From contig NZ_CP136520.1 in the NCBI RefSeq assembly GCF_032813545.1, positions 3,156,001 through 3,220,000 of the forward strand: 64,000 bases of DNA. Direction: 5' to 3'. A program made the position numbers and the translations under genes. This document shows, one piece after another, positions 17,673 through 26,055 of this stretch. Under the pieces are notes generated by a model. That model ran no database searches and was not told the DNA's origin. It saw nothing but the letters and a program-made list of their open reading frames with translations. The DNA is from Nodosilinea sp. E11. Its GTDB lineage: Bacteria; Cyanobacteriota; Cyanobacteriia; Phormidesmidales; Phormidesmidaceae. Numbering within the stretch: position 1 is the first letter of the stretch; each line of letters begins with the position of its first letter.

Positions 17673-18575
17673 TTAGGAGGGCGATCGCCGCACGTTGAGA
17701 CAACACCATTCCTGCCGTCGCCAGAGGGTAGACACCACCCAGCCATGCTGCTCTAGGGTATCGGCGACTAGCTTAGACTGGTCGAGCAAAATGCCGCTGA
17801 GAATGCCCCAGCCATCGGCGGTGACAATGGTGTGCATTTGAGGGATTAAGTCCATAATCACCTCAGCTAGAATATTGCACACAAGGCCGTCGGCGGGGGC
17901 ATCCATGGCCTGGGCGATCGCATCTAAACTGCCATGAAGTAGCGGCAGCTGCTCTTCCGTCAGCCCGTTGAGGGTGCGGTTGCCCATAGCTGAATGCACC
18001 GCCAGATCGTCAATGTCTGCGGCGTAGGATTTTTTAGCTCCCAGCAGCAGCGCTCCAATTGAGAGAATGCCAGACCCACAGCCAATATCGGCAATTGTGA
18101 CATCGGTTTTTTCGTAGGTGAGCCGCATTTCGAGCGACTCCAGGCAGAGCTGGGTGGTGGGGTGGTTGCCGGTGCCAAAGGCTACCCCTGGGTCGAGGCG
18201 CAGCACCAGCCGCTGATTGCCATCGGGCGGTTCGAGCCAGGCCGGGGTGATCAAGAAGCGATCGCCGATCGGCTCCGGCTGCCAGTGGTCTTTCCAGCTC
18301 TTTGACCAATCTTCTTCGTCAATGAGCTGCCAGCTAATGCGGGGCAACACTAGATTGCTGCACAGGGCATCTTGCTTGATCAGCAGGGCTAGGGCCGATA
18401 GATCGAGCAACTCGAGCCGATGCTGCGGAAAATAGGCCTGAACTACGCAGGAGGAACCCCGCTGCTGGGTAGATGTACCCTGGCTGCCAAAACTGTCGAA
18501 TCGCCAGAAGACCGTATCCTCTAGGGCCGGATCGCACAGTACCTTTACTTCCCACCAGGTGTTGACCACAGCCAT
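17673..18575 (-). CDS. prmA: Ribosomal protein L11 methyltransferase
   Basis: 300 residues. SAM-dependent methylation of ribosomal protein L11. The core contains [20 protein letters not shown] and [20 protein letters not shown], the SAM-binding loop, then [13 protein letters not shown]. The N-terminal substrate-recognition domain begins [20 protein letters not shown]. Followed at once by a small membrane-protein gene and then by the HcyBio gene on the same strand, a probable operon. Confidence 0.94.
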   Translation of the reverse strand: MAVVNTWWEVKVLCDPALEDTVFWRFDSFGSQGTSTQQRGSSCVVQAYFPQHRLELLDLSALALLIKQDALCSNLVLPRISWQLIDEEDWSKSWKDHWQPEPIGDRFLITPAWLEPPDGNQRLVLRLDPGVAFGTGNHPTTQLCLESLEMRLTYEKTDVTIADIGCGSGILSIGALLLGAKKSYAADIDDLAVHSAMGNRTLNGLTEEQLPLLHGSLDAIAQAMDAPADGLVCNILAEVIMDLIPQMHTIVTADGWGILSGILLDQSKLVADTLEQHGWVVSTLWRRQEWCCLNVRRSPS

Positions 18576-18644
18576 TCTAGAGATTGCCTCGCAACTATCA
18601 AGATTGGGCCTGCCCCGTGCGGGCTAAAGCCCCAAATTTTCGGC

Positions 18645-18666
18645 TGTAGGGTGGGCACTGCCCACC
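18645..18666. repeat. GTAGGGTGGGCA palindrome
   Basis: TGTAGGGTGGGCACTGCCCACC in the prmA-serA gap. The last 17 bases (18650-18666) form a near-perfect palindrome. Relatives lie at 13720-13765, 33500-33545, 42962-42986 and 43229-43245. Confidence 0.65.
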
Positions 18667-18726
18667 ACTTACTCACCGCCTATCGCGTTAGCCCACCGCA
18701 GCTTAAGCACCCTACGCCTTGCCCCC

Positions 18727-20307
18727 CTACAAATTAACTGTGTAGGCATCGCGAATACCCGGCACCTTGAGAATCTCTTCCAAGATGCCTTCGGGCAGGG
18801 GGTCATCGAGGCTGAGGGCCATCACCGCGTCGCCGCGCACAATTTTGCGGCCCACCTGCATGCTAGCGATATTGACATTAAAGCTGCCCAGCAGCGAGCC
18901 AATTTTGCCAATGATGCCCGGCATATCGCGGTGCAGGGTAAACAGCATATGCTGCGTTGGCGGCACGTTGATCGGAAACTCGTCGATGTCGGTGACCCGA
19001 ATTTCGCTGCCTCCCAGCAGCACCCCAGTCACCGAGTGCTCGCCCAGGTTGCCCTTGGCCGACAGGTTCAGCGAGCCGGTGTAGTCGCGAATGTCGGCGT
19101 CGCGGGTTTCAATCACGTGGATGCCCCGCTCCTTGGCTTCGATGGAGGCGTTAACGTAGTTGACCCGTTCTTGCAAGGCGTGGGAAAGCAGACCCTTGAG
19201 GGCCGCCACCATGATCGGCTGGGTGTCGCCCCCGGCGATGTCGCCCTGGAGCCGCACGGTGAGTTCTTCGACCCGACCCCCAGCTAATTGCCCCACCAGG
19301 TTGCCCAGGGTTTCCGCCAGTTGCAGGTAGGGGCGCAGCTTTTGCATCACCTCGGGGCGCAGACCGGGAATATTTACCGCAGATCGCGCCGGTAGCCCCA
19401 GCAGCACATCGCGAATTTGCTCAGCCACATCGATGGCTACATTCACTTGAGCTTCTTCGGTAGACGCGCCAAGGTGGGGGGTCAGAATGATTTCCTTGCC
19501 CAGCTCCCGCAGTTCCGACTCGCCCAGGGGTTCAGCCTCGTACACGTCCAGGGCGGCACCCCCGATGGTGCCCTCCCGTACGGCCTTAGCCAGGGCCGCT
19601 TCGTCGATGATGCCGCCACGGGCGCAGTTGATGATCCGCACCGTGGGTTTCATCGTAGCCAGGGCCGCCTCATTGACTAAGTGAGTGGTTTCTGGCGTTT
19701 TGGGCAGGTGCAGGGTGATGTAGTCGGCCTCGCGGAACAGTAGGTCTAGCTCCACCAGGCGACAGCCTAGCTGTTCAGCGCGATCGGCGGAGATAAACGG
19801 GTCGTAGGCCAGCAGCTTCATGCCCATGGCCCGGGCGACCGTGGCTACATGGGAGCCAATTTTGCCCAGGCCCACCACGCCCAGGGTTTTCTTATAGATT
19901 TCGACCCCGGTGAAATCTTTGCGCTTCCATTCGCCCGCCTTGACCGAGCGATCGGCGCTGGGAATGTAGCGCGACATCGACATCATCATCGCCAGGGCGT
20001 GCTCTGCCGCTGCGATCGTGTTGCCCTCGGGGGAGTTGACCACCACAATGCCCCGTCGAGTGGCTTCAGGCACATCGACGTTGTCGACTCCTACCCCAGC
20101 CCGGCCAATGATTTTGAGGTTCTGCCCCGCCTCAATCACCGCCTTGGTCACCTTGGTGCCAGAGCGAATCATCAGCGCGTCGTAGTCGCCAATGGTCGCC
20201 ACCAATTCTTCGGGCGAAAGGCTGGTATTGACGTCGACCTGGGCAACTTGGGAGAGAATATCGAGGCCCGCTTGATCGATGGGGTCGGAAACTAAAACCT
20301 TGGGCAT
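18727..20307 (-). CDS. serA: D-3-phosphoglycerate dehydrogenase
   Basis: 526 residues, the long three-domain form. The NAD-binding fold carries LGVVGLGKIGSHVATVARAM, the catalytic Arg/Glu/His segments are in RIINCARGGIIDEAALAKAV and EIILTPHLGASTEEAQVNVA, then comes an ASB domain and a C-terminal ACT domain (HMLFTLHRDMPGIIGKIGSL). It catalyses the first step of phosphoserine biosynthesis from 3-phosphoglycerate; the ACT domain is where serine feedback acts in the family. ATG at 20307. Confidence 0.97.
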   Translation of the reverse strand: MPKVLVSDPIDQAGLDILSQVAQVDVNTSLSPEELVATIGDYDALMIRSGTKVTKAVIEAGQNLKIIGRAGVGVDNVDVPEATRRGIVVVNSPEGNTIAAAEHALAMMMSMSRYIPSADRSVKAGEWKRKDFTGVEIYKKTLGVVGLGKIGSHVATVARAMGMKLLAYDPFISADRAEQLGCRLVELDLLFREADYITLHLPKTPETTHLVNEAALATMKPTVRIINCARGGIIDEAALAKAVREGTIGGAALDVYEAEPLGESELRELGKEIILTPHLGASTEEAQVNVAIDVAEQIRDVLLGLPARSAVNIPGLRPEVMQKLRPYLQLAETLGNLVGQLAGGRVEELTVRLQGDIAGGDTQPIMVAALKGLLSHALQERVNYVNASIEAKERGIHVIETRDADIRDYTGSLNLSAKGNLGEHSVTGVLLGGSEIRVTDIDEFPINVPPTQHMLFTLHRDMPGIIGKIGSLLGSFNVNIASMQVGRKIVRGDAVMALSLDDPLPEGILEEILKVPGIRDAYTVNL

Positions 20308-20382
20308 GGGTCAGCCATAAAAATGTCACAGGGATCTACTTTACTGCAAAGCCGGGGCAGGGCATTAGCGTGGAGAGTACTT

Positions 20383-21603
20383 TTACTGTTCTTCTAAGGC
20401 CCGAAAACAGTCAGACAGCACCACATTAGAAAACAGAAAACCTTCGGGATCGCTGAGACGCAAACAGCGGAGATCATCCCAGGTGTCGCCTTCAACGATG
20501 ACAAATCCCTGCTCAATGTGAGGCTTGAGGGTTTGTTGGAGCATTGACCAGGTTTTAGGAGAACAATGCGATCGCAGCTCATCGCCGTTAATCCCCTCTT
20601 TGAGCCGCAGCCCCAGCATCAGCCGATCCAATAATTGTTCCAGGGTTGGTGTTGGTGGTTCGCTGTGAACTCCCCCAGCGGCTTGAAAGGCCTTGACCCA
20701 CTCGCCGTAGGTCGTCAGGGTGCGGGGCCGACTGACGCGCTGGTGCTGGGTGTAGCTGGCGGCCCCCAGGCCAAACCCGTAATAGGGCTGGTTGCGCCAG
20801 TAGGTCAGATTGTGCTGGCATTGGTGTCCCGGCTGGGCATAGTTAGAGACTTCGTAGTGGTCGTAGCCCTGGGCAGTTAGCCATTGCTGAGCCAGCCGAT
20901 ACATGGTGGCGGTTTGATCGTCGGTGGGCAGGGGCGCATCGCCCGGTTGGTAGCGTTTGGCAAAGACGGTTTGTGGCTCTACCGTGAGGTCGTAAATGGA
21001 AAGGTGGTGAGGTTGGAGGGCTACGGCCTTAGATAGGCCGGTTTCCCAATCGGTCAGGGTTTGGTGGGGCAATCCAGAGATTAAATCGAGGCTCCAGTTA
21101 GGCATGGCGACCTGGTGTAGCCAATCTACAGCCTGGTATACGTCGGCAACGCGATGGTAGCGGCCACAGCTTTCTAAGGTGACATCGTCTAGTGCTTGAA
21201 CGCCGAGACTGATGCGGTTGATGCCTGCGGCTAGGTAGCCCTGCAAATGCTCTAGGTCAAAGGTGCCGGGGTCCATTTCCATGGAGATTTCGGCGGTGGG
21301 GGCGATGCCAAAGCGGCGATCGAGTTGGGCCAGAATCGTTTCTAGCTGGGGGACAGAGAGCAAAGATGGAGTACCGCCGCCGAAGAACACAGTGCTGAGG
21401 GGGTGTTCATTCAGCTTTGGGGTGGCTACGATTTCTGCACAGAGCGCGTCCACATAGCTTTCTACGGTGCCTGAGGTCTCGCCACGCTGCTGGTTACCCA
21501 GCACTGAAATTGGGAAGTCACAGTAAAAGCAGCGACGACGGCAGAAGGGAATGTGGATGTAGGCGGCGGCAGGGCTGGAGATATTGCTAGAGAGGGTAGT
21601 CAT
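20383..21603 (-). CDS. hemW: HemW-type radical SAM heme chaperone (HemN-like)
   Basis: 406 residues. The radical SAM motif is in AYIHIPFCRRRCFYCDF (CxxxCxxC), with TVFFGGGTPSLL and INRISLGVQALDD following. HYEVSNYAQPGHQCQHNLTYW is the HemW marker. The length and C-terminal domain match HemW, formerly misnamed oxygen-independent coproporphyrinogen oxidase; HemW binds heme and inserts it into respiratory proteins. It is 75 bp downstream of nothing obvious and precedes serA on the same strand. Confidence 0.9.
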   Translation of the reverse strand: MTTLSSNISSPAAAYIHIPFCRRRCFYCDFPISVLGNQQRGETSGTVESYVDALCAEIVATPKLNEHPLSTVFFGGGTPSLLSVPQLETILAQLDRRFGIAPTAEISMEMDPGTFDLEHLQGYLAAGINRISLGVQALDDVTLESCGRYHRVADVYQAVDWLHQVAMPNWSLDLISGLPHQTLTDWETGLSKAVALQPHHLSIYDLTVEPQTVFAKRYQPGDAPLPTDDQTATMYRLAQQWLTAQGYDHYEVSNYAQPGHQCQHNLTYWRNQPYYGFGLGAASYTQHQRVSRPRTLTTYGEWVKAFQAAGGVHSEPPTPTLEQLLDRLMLGLRLKEGINGDELRSHCSPKTWSMLQQTLKPHIEQGFVIVEGDTWDDLRCLRLSDPEGFLFSNVVLSDCFRALEEQ

Positions 21604-22011
21604 CGCCTATACCTTGAAGCGAGAGGCCGGGATTGATACCAATTGTCCATGCCGCTAAGGCGACACCTGGAAGGATGAAAACTGTAGGGTGCATCCGCGC
21701 AGCGATGCACCATCTTAGGGTCATTTTCAGAGCAAATCCGCAGCACAAAATCCCGATTCCCAAACGGCTGAACCGTAGGGGCGAATGGCATTTGCCCTGT
21801 TGAAGCATGAGTGGTGAGGCAGGATTGGGTATTGTAGCCAGGTCTACCGCTGGGGACATTTCGATTGTTCCCAGACCCCCTCAACCAGGGACGTTCCGCC
21901 GCCCTGGACCCGACGGACGTATTAGGCTGTAGGCGGCATGTCGCGCTTCGCATCGGTCTCGGCTTGTAGGTGATCGGGGGGGCGATCGCTCTGTGCATGG
22001 TCTTGCCTGTG
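21604..22011. other. Repeat-bearing intergenic region
   Basis: 408 bp between the hemW start and the MOSC stop. It contains the GGTGCATC palindrome at 21688-21711 and a decayed GTAGGGGCGAAT element near 21776-21800. Long open frames through this region overlap the MOSC gene in another frame and look spurious. Confidence 0.55.
21688..21711. repeat. GGTGCATC 8-8-8 palindrome
   Basis: GGTGCATC, loop CGCGCAGC, GATGCACC. A second copy with the same 8-8-8 layout and loop AGCGCAGC is at 25920-25943. Confidence 0.65.
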
Positions 22012-22788
22012 TTAAAGCAGGCTAACACTATCCCCAACCCTAAGACTTTGCCCGCATTGATTGGCGATGTTGGTGTTGACCGCCAGTTTGTAGAAATGGT
22101 CAAACCATTGGGGGGGTGCCCAGCTCGGCAGGGTGGCGGTGCGCTGCTGGGCGAAGGTTTTTTGGAAGCTTTTGGTGGCAGATCCGGTGAGGGCGTCGCG
22201 AGTGGGCACAATGCAGCGTTGGCAGGGGTTGATGCCTTGTAGCACCACATCACCGATGGTGAAGCAGACGGGGGTTTCATCGGTGCTGAAAAGCTGGTCT
22301 TCCCAGAAGGCAGGCACACCGTCGATCTCCAGGTTGGTGCGGAAGCGACGGCGGGTTTCGTCGAGGGTAAGGCTATACCAGTCGGCGACGGTCTGGAGAG
22401 TGGCGGTGCTGATTACCGTTGGTCCAGCGGCATAGGTGTCGTCAGGAAAGCCGAGGTCGTGGTTTTCTTGTAGGGTGACGGGCTGCTGAAAGTAGTTGGC
22501 TAGCCAGGTTTCTAGGTCTGGGCGCTGCTGGTGCAGGGAAAAGGTGACGGTTGAACTATCGCTATCCACGGCTAGAGTGATGAACTCGCCATCGTCAGAG
22601 AAAGCCGATCGCAGGCGGTGGATGGCGGCGGTGCGCTTGGCGTTGATGAAGCGGTTTTGGGCATCAAACAGGGCATAGGTGCGATCGCCCCTCAGCGCCC
22701 CACTCCCCAACACCGTCGCCTGGGACACCGCAACCCCATCTAGCGACTTGACGGGGAAAATATCAATGCGAGACAGAAAAGGGAGCAT
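22012..22788 (-). CDS. MOSC-domain protein (YcbX-like)
   Basis: 258 residues. The N-terminal MOSC beta-barrel domain starts RIDIFPVKSLDGVAVSQATV, followed by RGDRTYALFDAQNRFINAKR. The C-terminal MOSC domain includes VCFTIGDVVLQGINPCQRCI, where the Cys in NPCQRC is the probable molybdenum-cofactor ligand. Family members reduce N-hydroxylated compounds with a ferredoxin partner or act in Moco sulfuration; here only the former layout without an attached ferredoxin is seen. Confidence 0.88.
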   Translation of the reverse strand: MLPFLSRIDIFPVKSLDGVAVSQATVLGSGALRGDRTYALFDAQNRFINAKRTAAIHRLRSAFSDDGEFITLAVDSDSSTVTFSLHQQRPDLETWLANYFQQPVTLQENHDLGFPDDTYAAGPTVISTATLQTVADWYSLTLDETRRRFRTNLEIDGVPAFWEDQLFSTDETPVCFTIGDVVLQGINPCQRCIVPTRDALTGSATKSFQKTFAQQRTATLPSWAPPQWFDHFYKLAVNTNIANQCGQSLRVGDSVSLL

Positions 22789-23114
22789 GGGGCTGGATCC
22801 TCGCTCGATGTCGATGCTCTAGCCATCATAACCATCCCTTGCATGCCCATCATCAGGGCGATGGGCACAGGCTTTGCCCTTTGCCTATCCTACGTTTAAT
22901 CACAACTATCTACTTAGCCCTCGGTCTTAGCCCTCGGTCATTGATAAAAAAAGACCCCTGAGTTAGCTATCCTCAGAGGTCTGAATCAGGGTGCATCTAC
23001 CATTCCACTCTCCTGAGGCGGCGGCTAAATTCCGGTGAAATACCTGGAGTTCACGGATACTTGAAACAAAGTGGCTATGATCTGGGGGCTGTATGAATTC
23101 TTGACTTTTGCCCT
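22789..23114. other. Divergent region between MOSC and cobM genes
   Basis: 326 bp. It contains a minus-strand terminator at 22946-22982 that matches no minus-strand gene. I looked for a cobalamin riboswitch ahead of cobM and found no B12 box. Confidence 0.5.
22946..22982 (-). terminator. Orphan intrinsic terminator reading leftward
   Basis: Arms AGACCCCTGAG (22952-22962) and CTCAGAGGTCT (22972-22982), 10 of 11 paired, followed on the minus strand by seven T (22946-22952). The next gene to the right, cobM, is on the plus strand, so the transcript it ends is unknown. It may end a small RNA starting between 22983 and 23110. Confidence 0.75.
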
Positions 23115-23993
23115 ATGGCCAACGCCGCGACCTCGCCTAAAATCCAAGATTTTCCTGCGGGCACCTCCTCGCAGGTTGCGCCCCTAGCGCCGGGGGTCTA
23201 TATCGTAGGGGCTGGACCGGGTGACCCAGAACTGTTGACGGTTAAGGCACAGCGCCTGCTAAGCCAGGCGGATGTGATTCTCTACGCCAACTCTCTGGTG
23301 CCCCAGCAAATCCTTGAGTGGACCCGCCCTGATGCTGAGCGTATTGGCACTGCAACGATGACCCTGGAGAGCATTCTGCCGCTGATGGTGGAGCGGGTGC
23401 GGGCCGGCAAGTCGGTAATTCGCCTGCAATCGGGCGACCCCAGCCTCTACAGCGCCATCCACGAGCAAATTCAGGCGCTGGCGGAGGCTGAGGTGCCTTT
23501 TGAAGTGGTGCCGGGTATTAGCGCCTACCAGGCGGCGGCGGCCAAGCTCAATGCTGAGCTGACCATTCCGGGGCTGGTGCAGTCGATCATTCTCACCCGC
23601 ATTAGCGGGCGCACCCAGGTGCCCGAGGCGGAGGATCTGGCCAGTCTGGCGGCCCACAAAACCAGCCTGTGCCTGTATTTGAGTGCCCGCCATGTGGAAG
23701 AGTCTCAGGCCCAGCTTTTAAAGCACTACGAGCCGGATACCCCGGTGGCGATTTGCTTTCGGATTGGCTGGCCCGATGAGCAGCTTTTAGTCGTTCCACT
23801 GTCGGAAATGGCCCGAACCACCCGCGAAAAAGACCTGATTCGCACTACGCTTTACGTGATTAGCCCAGCGCTGCGGGGGCAAAAGGTGAGGTCACGACTG
23901 TATAACCCCGACCACACCCACCTGTTTCGTCCCAAGGATCGATCGGTCATCCCCTCTGATGCGACCCAAGATGCGGTGACTACTGAGGCTTGA
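23115..23993 (+). CDS. cobM: Precorrin-4 / cobalt-precorrin-4 C11-methyltransferase
   Basis: 292 residues. SAM-dependent methylation at C11 of the corrin ring in cobalamin biosynthesis. The N-terminal VYIVGAGPGDPELLTVKAQR and the central GKSVIRLQSGDPSLYSAIHE are CobM/CbiF signatures, as is VVPGISAYQAAAAKL. The first 25 residues are a short extension. No other cobalamin gene is adjacent. The guanidine riboswitch follows 50 bp after the stop, so cobM and gdmH are separately controlled. Confidence 0.94.
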   Translation: MANAATSPKIQDFPAGTSSQVAPLAPGVYIVGAGPGDPELLTVKAQRLLSQADVILYANSLVPQQILEWTRPDAERIGTATMTLESILPLMVERVRAGKSVIRLQSGDPSLYSAIHEQIQALAEAEVPFEVVPGISAYQAAAAKLNAELTIPGLVQSIILTRISGRTQVPEAEDLASLAAHKTSLCLYLSARHVEESQAQLLKHYEPDTPVAICFRIGWPDEQLLVVPLSEMARTTREKDLIRTTLYVISPALRGQKVRSRLYNPDHTHLFRPKDRSVIPSDATQDAVTTEA

Positions 23994-24045
23994 CCTGAGT
24001 GATGGCTGGGCTTAGAGTGTTGGCATTAAAACTGAATTTAAGCCT

Positions 24046-24140
24046 CTAGGGTTCCGGTTTGGCGATGGTGCTGAACGGCTGGTCCGAGAGAGGCGGGTTG
24101 GTGATGGCCAACTACACGGCGGGACAAAAGCCCGGGAGGA
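24046..24140 (+). promoter_or_regulatory. Guanidine-I (ykkC) riboswitch aptamer
   Basis: The leader has the conserved blocks of the guanidine-I class in order: CTAGGGTTCCGG (24046-24057), GGTCCGAGAGAGG (24081-24093), ACACGGCGGGACAAAAGCC (24114-24132) and CCCGGGAG. It lies directly upstream of a terminator and of guanidine hydrolase, the expected target. In this class guanidinium binding stabilises the aptamer and allows read-through. Confidence 0.92.
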
Positions 24141-24185
24141 TTTTAGAAGTTGATCGCGTCAACTTCTCTGATTTTCCCGGGCTTT
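24127..24185 (+). terminator. Riboswitch expression platform (conditional terminator)
   Basis: AAAGCCCGGGA (24127-24137, part of the aptamer) can pair with TCCCGGGCTTT (24175-24185), enclosing an inner hairpin GAAGTTGA/TCAACTTC (24146-24153, 24159-24166). Because the 5' arm is shared with the aptamer, the two folds are mutually exclusive. The T-tract is short, so terminator strength is uncertain. Confidence 0.85.
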
Positions 24186-24248
24186 GCTGTACCTGGCCTG
24201 GGAATCGCGTTTAGTCTAGTGCTCAAGTTATCCCTGTGAGGCTTTCCG

Positions 24249-25445
24249 ATGACCACCGACCCCGCCAATGATCCAGTATTTCAAAGCCCCAATGGCCAGT
24301 CTTCTGAGGCCCAGCGCGCCCTAGAGATGGAAGCTCGCTTGCCCATGACCGGCTGGCAGCAGGAAGTCTCCCAGGGTCTGGAGTACGGCCTAGAGGCGGC
24401 GGCCAGCATTCGCGATCGCACCATCCCCACCTTTTCTCGTGGTGAGCTGCCCCACTACGCAGGCATCAACACCTTTCTCAAAGCACCCTACGTCGAAGAT
24501 GTGCGCCGGGTGGGCGAGTTCGATGTGGCGATCGTCGGTATTCCCCACGACAGCGGCACTACCTACCGCCCTGGCACCCGCTTTGGCCCCCAGGGTATTC
24601 GCCGCATCTCGGCCCTCTACACCCCCTACAACTTTGAGATGGGGATCGACCTGCGCGAAAGCATCACCCTCTGTGATGTGGGCGATGTGTTCACCATTCC
24701 CGCCAACAACGAGAAGTCCTTCGACCAGATTTCTAAGGGCGTGGCCCACGTGTTTGCCTCTGGCGCGTTCCCGATCTTGCTGGGGGGCGACCACTCCATC
24801 GGTTTCCCCACGGTGCGGGGCATCTGCCGCCACCTGGGCGACAAAAAGGTCGGCATCATCCACTTCGATCGCCACGTCGATACCCAAGAAACCGACCTGG
24901 ATGAGCGCATGCACACCTGCCCCTGGTTCCACGCCACCAATATGGCCAACGCCCCGGCCAAAAACCTGGTGCAGCTGGGCATCGGCGGCTGGCAGGTGCC
25001 GCGCCAGGGGGTGAAGGTCTGCCGCGAGCGGGCCACCAACATTCTCACCGTCACCGACATCACCGAAATGGGCCTCGATGCCGCCGCCGATTTTGCCATC
25101 CAGCGCGCCACCGACGGCACTGACTGCGTCTGGATTAGCTTCGACATCGATTGCATCGACGCGGGCTTTGTGCCCGGCACCGGCTGGCCCGAACCCGGCG
25201 GTCTACTACCCCGCGAGGCTCTCTACCTGCTGAAGCGCATCATTCAAGAAACCACCGTCTGCGGCATCGAAGTGGTGGAGGTGTCGCCCCCCTACGACGT
25301 CAGCGACATGACCGCGCTGATGGCCACCCGCGTGATCTGCGACACCATGGCCCATTTAGTAAAATCGGGCCAGCTACCCCGTCGCGAGAAGCCCTCGTAC
25401 ATCCATGAAGAGGCGAATATGAACGTGGATGAGCCCTGGGAGTAG
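24249..25445 (+). CDS. gdmH: Nickel-dependent guanidine hydrolase (Sll1077-type ureohydrolase)
   Basis: 398 residues of the arginase/agmatinase fold. It hydrolyses guanidine to urea and ammonium in characterised relatives (Synechocystis Sll1077). The metal-binding motifs are GGDHSIG, HFDRHVDTQETDLDE and SFDIDCIDAGFVPG. The long N-terminal extension of about 70 residues and MHTCPWFHATNM are typical of this branch rather than of agmatinase. GTGAGG precedes the ATG. The upstream guanidine-I riboswitch and downstream hypA and hypB nickel chaperones strongly support guanidine over agmatine. Confidence 0.93.
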   Translation: MTTDPANDPVFQSPNGQSSEAQRALEMEARLPMTGWQQEVSQGLEYGLEAAASIRDRTIPTFSRGELPHYAGINTFLKAPYVEDVRRVGEFDVAIVGIPHDSGTTYRPGTRFGPQGIRRISALYTPYNFEMGIDLRESITLCDVGDVFTIPANNEKSFDQISKGVAHVFASGAFPILLGGDHSIGFPTVRGICRHLGDKKVGIIHFDRHVDTQETDLDERMHTCPWFHATNMANAPAKNLVQLGIGGWQVPRQGVKVCRERATNILTVTDITEMGLDAAADFAIQRATDGTDCVWISFDIDCIDAGFVPGTGWPEPGGLLPREALYLLKRIIQETTVCGIEVVEVSPPYDVSDMTALMATRVICDTMAHLVKSGQLPRREKPSYIHEEANMNVDEPWE

Positions 25446-25446
25446 G

Positions 25447-25550
25447 GAAGTGTGGAGAGGTGAAGAAGTGAAGAAGTGATCGCGTCTCCAGCTCTTTACC
25501 CCTTTACCTCTTCACCCCTCTACCTCTTCACTCTTTCCCCCCCGTTCCCT
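25447..25550. repeat. Pyrimidine/purine-rich short repeats before hypA
   Basis: The gdmH-hypA gap holds GAAGAAGTGAAGAAGTGA followed by CTTTACC/CTCTTCACC-type direct repeats up to the hypA start. It resembles the STRR blocks at 43338 and 45118. An open frame reading through it into hypA is an artefact. Confidence 0.5.
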
Positions 25551-25553
25551 GCC

Positions 25554-25919
25554 ATGCATGAAACCGATATGACCAAGGCTCTCATCCTCACCGTGCGCGA
25601 CTGGTGGGAGGCGCAGCCGGGGCAGCCTGCGATCGAGAAAGTTCACCTGACCGTCGGCAAGTTTACCTGCGTGGAGCCGGTGGGCCTACAGTTTGCCTTT
25701 GAGGTGCAGACCCGTGGCACCTTTTTAGACGGGGCCGAGCTGGTGATTAACGAAACACCGCTAATCGCCTACTGCCACGATTGTCAGAGCGAGTACCGGC
25801 CCGAAATTGGCCTGCAATACGCCTGCCCTACCTGCCAAGCACCCATGGGCGACATTCGTTCCGGGCGCGAGCTAAAGATCGATCGGGTAGAGTATGCGGA
25901 GGCGATCGCCCAACCGTAG
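25554..25919 (+). CDS. hypA: HypA nickel chaperone of the guanidine module
   Basis: 121 residues from ATG 25554, which gives the obligatory MHET N-terminus (His2 binds nickel). The zinc-binding CHDC...CPTC pairs lie around residues 73-92. It delivers nickel with HypB, here presumably to GdmH rather than hydrogenase, since no hydrogenase genes are in view and the gene sits between gdmH and hypB. It has no clear ribosome site, with repeat DNA abutting the start. Confidence 0.94.
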   Translation: MHETDMTKALILTVRDWWEAQPGQPAIEKVHLTVGKFTCVEPVGLQFAFEVQTRGTFLDGAELVINETPLIAYCHDCQSEYRPEIGLQYACPTCQAPMGDIRSGRELKIDRVEYAEAIAQP

Positions 25920-25943
25920 GGTGTATTAGCGCAGCAATGCACC
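25920..25943. repeat. GGTGTATT 8-8-8 palindrome, second copy
   Basis: GGTGTATT, loop AGCGCAGC, AATGCACC, allowing one G-U pair. It begins right after the hypA stop and is related to 21688-21711. Confidence 0.6.
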
Positions 25944-26055
25944 GCTTCATGTCTCGGCTTAATCTCATCTAAAAGTCTTGCAGACCCACCCCCGCCCCTC
26001 CTAGGAGGGGCATCGGAAAATCCAAAATCGCAAATTCCCAATCTAGAATCGCCCT

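Noticed and set aside
21600..22319. A 239-codon minus-strand frame over the start of hemW and the MOSC gene
   Set aside because: It overlaps the well-supported MOSC gene in another frame and has low-complexity, Pro/Ser-rich content with no motif.
22983..23114. Cobalamin riboswitch upstream of cobM
   Set aside because: No B12 box or the usual conserved core could be found on the plus strand in the 130 bp before the gene.
24439..25014. 191-codon frame inside gdmH
   Set aside because: It is a shadow of gdmH in another frame with Arg/Ser/Pro bias.
24249..25445. Agmatinase (speB) as the name for this ureohydrolase
   Set aside because: The guanidine-I riboswitch and the hypA and hypB partners fit guanidine hydrolase better, as does the long N-terminal extension.
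25476..25553. N-terminal extension of HypA by 26 residues
   Set aside because: HypA requires an N-terminal Met-His; the extension comes from the CTTCACC repeats.
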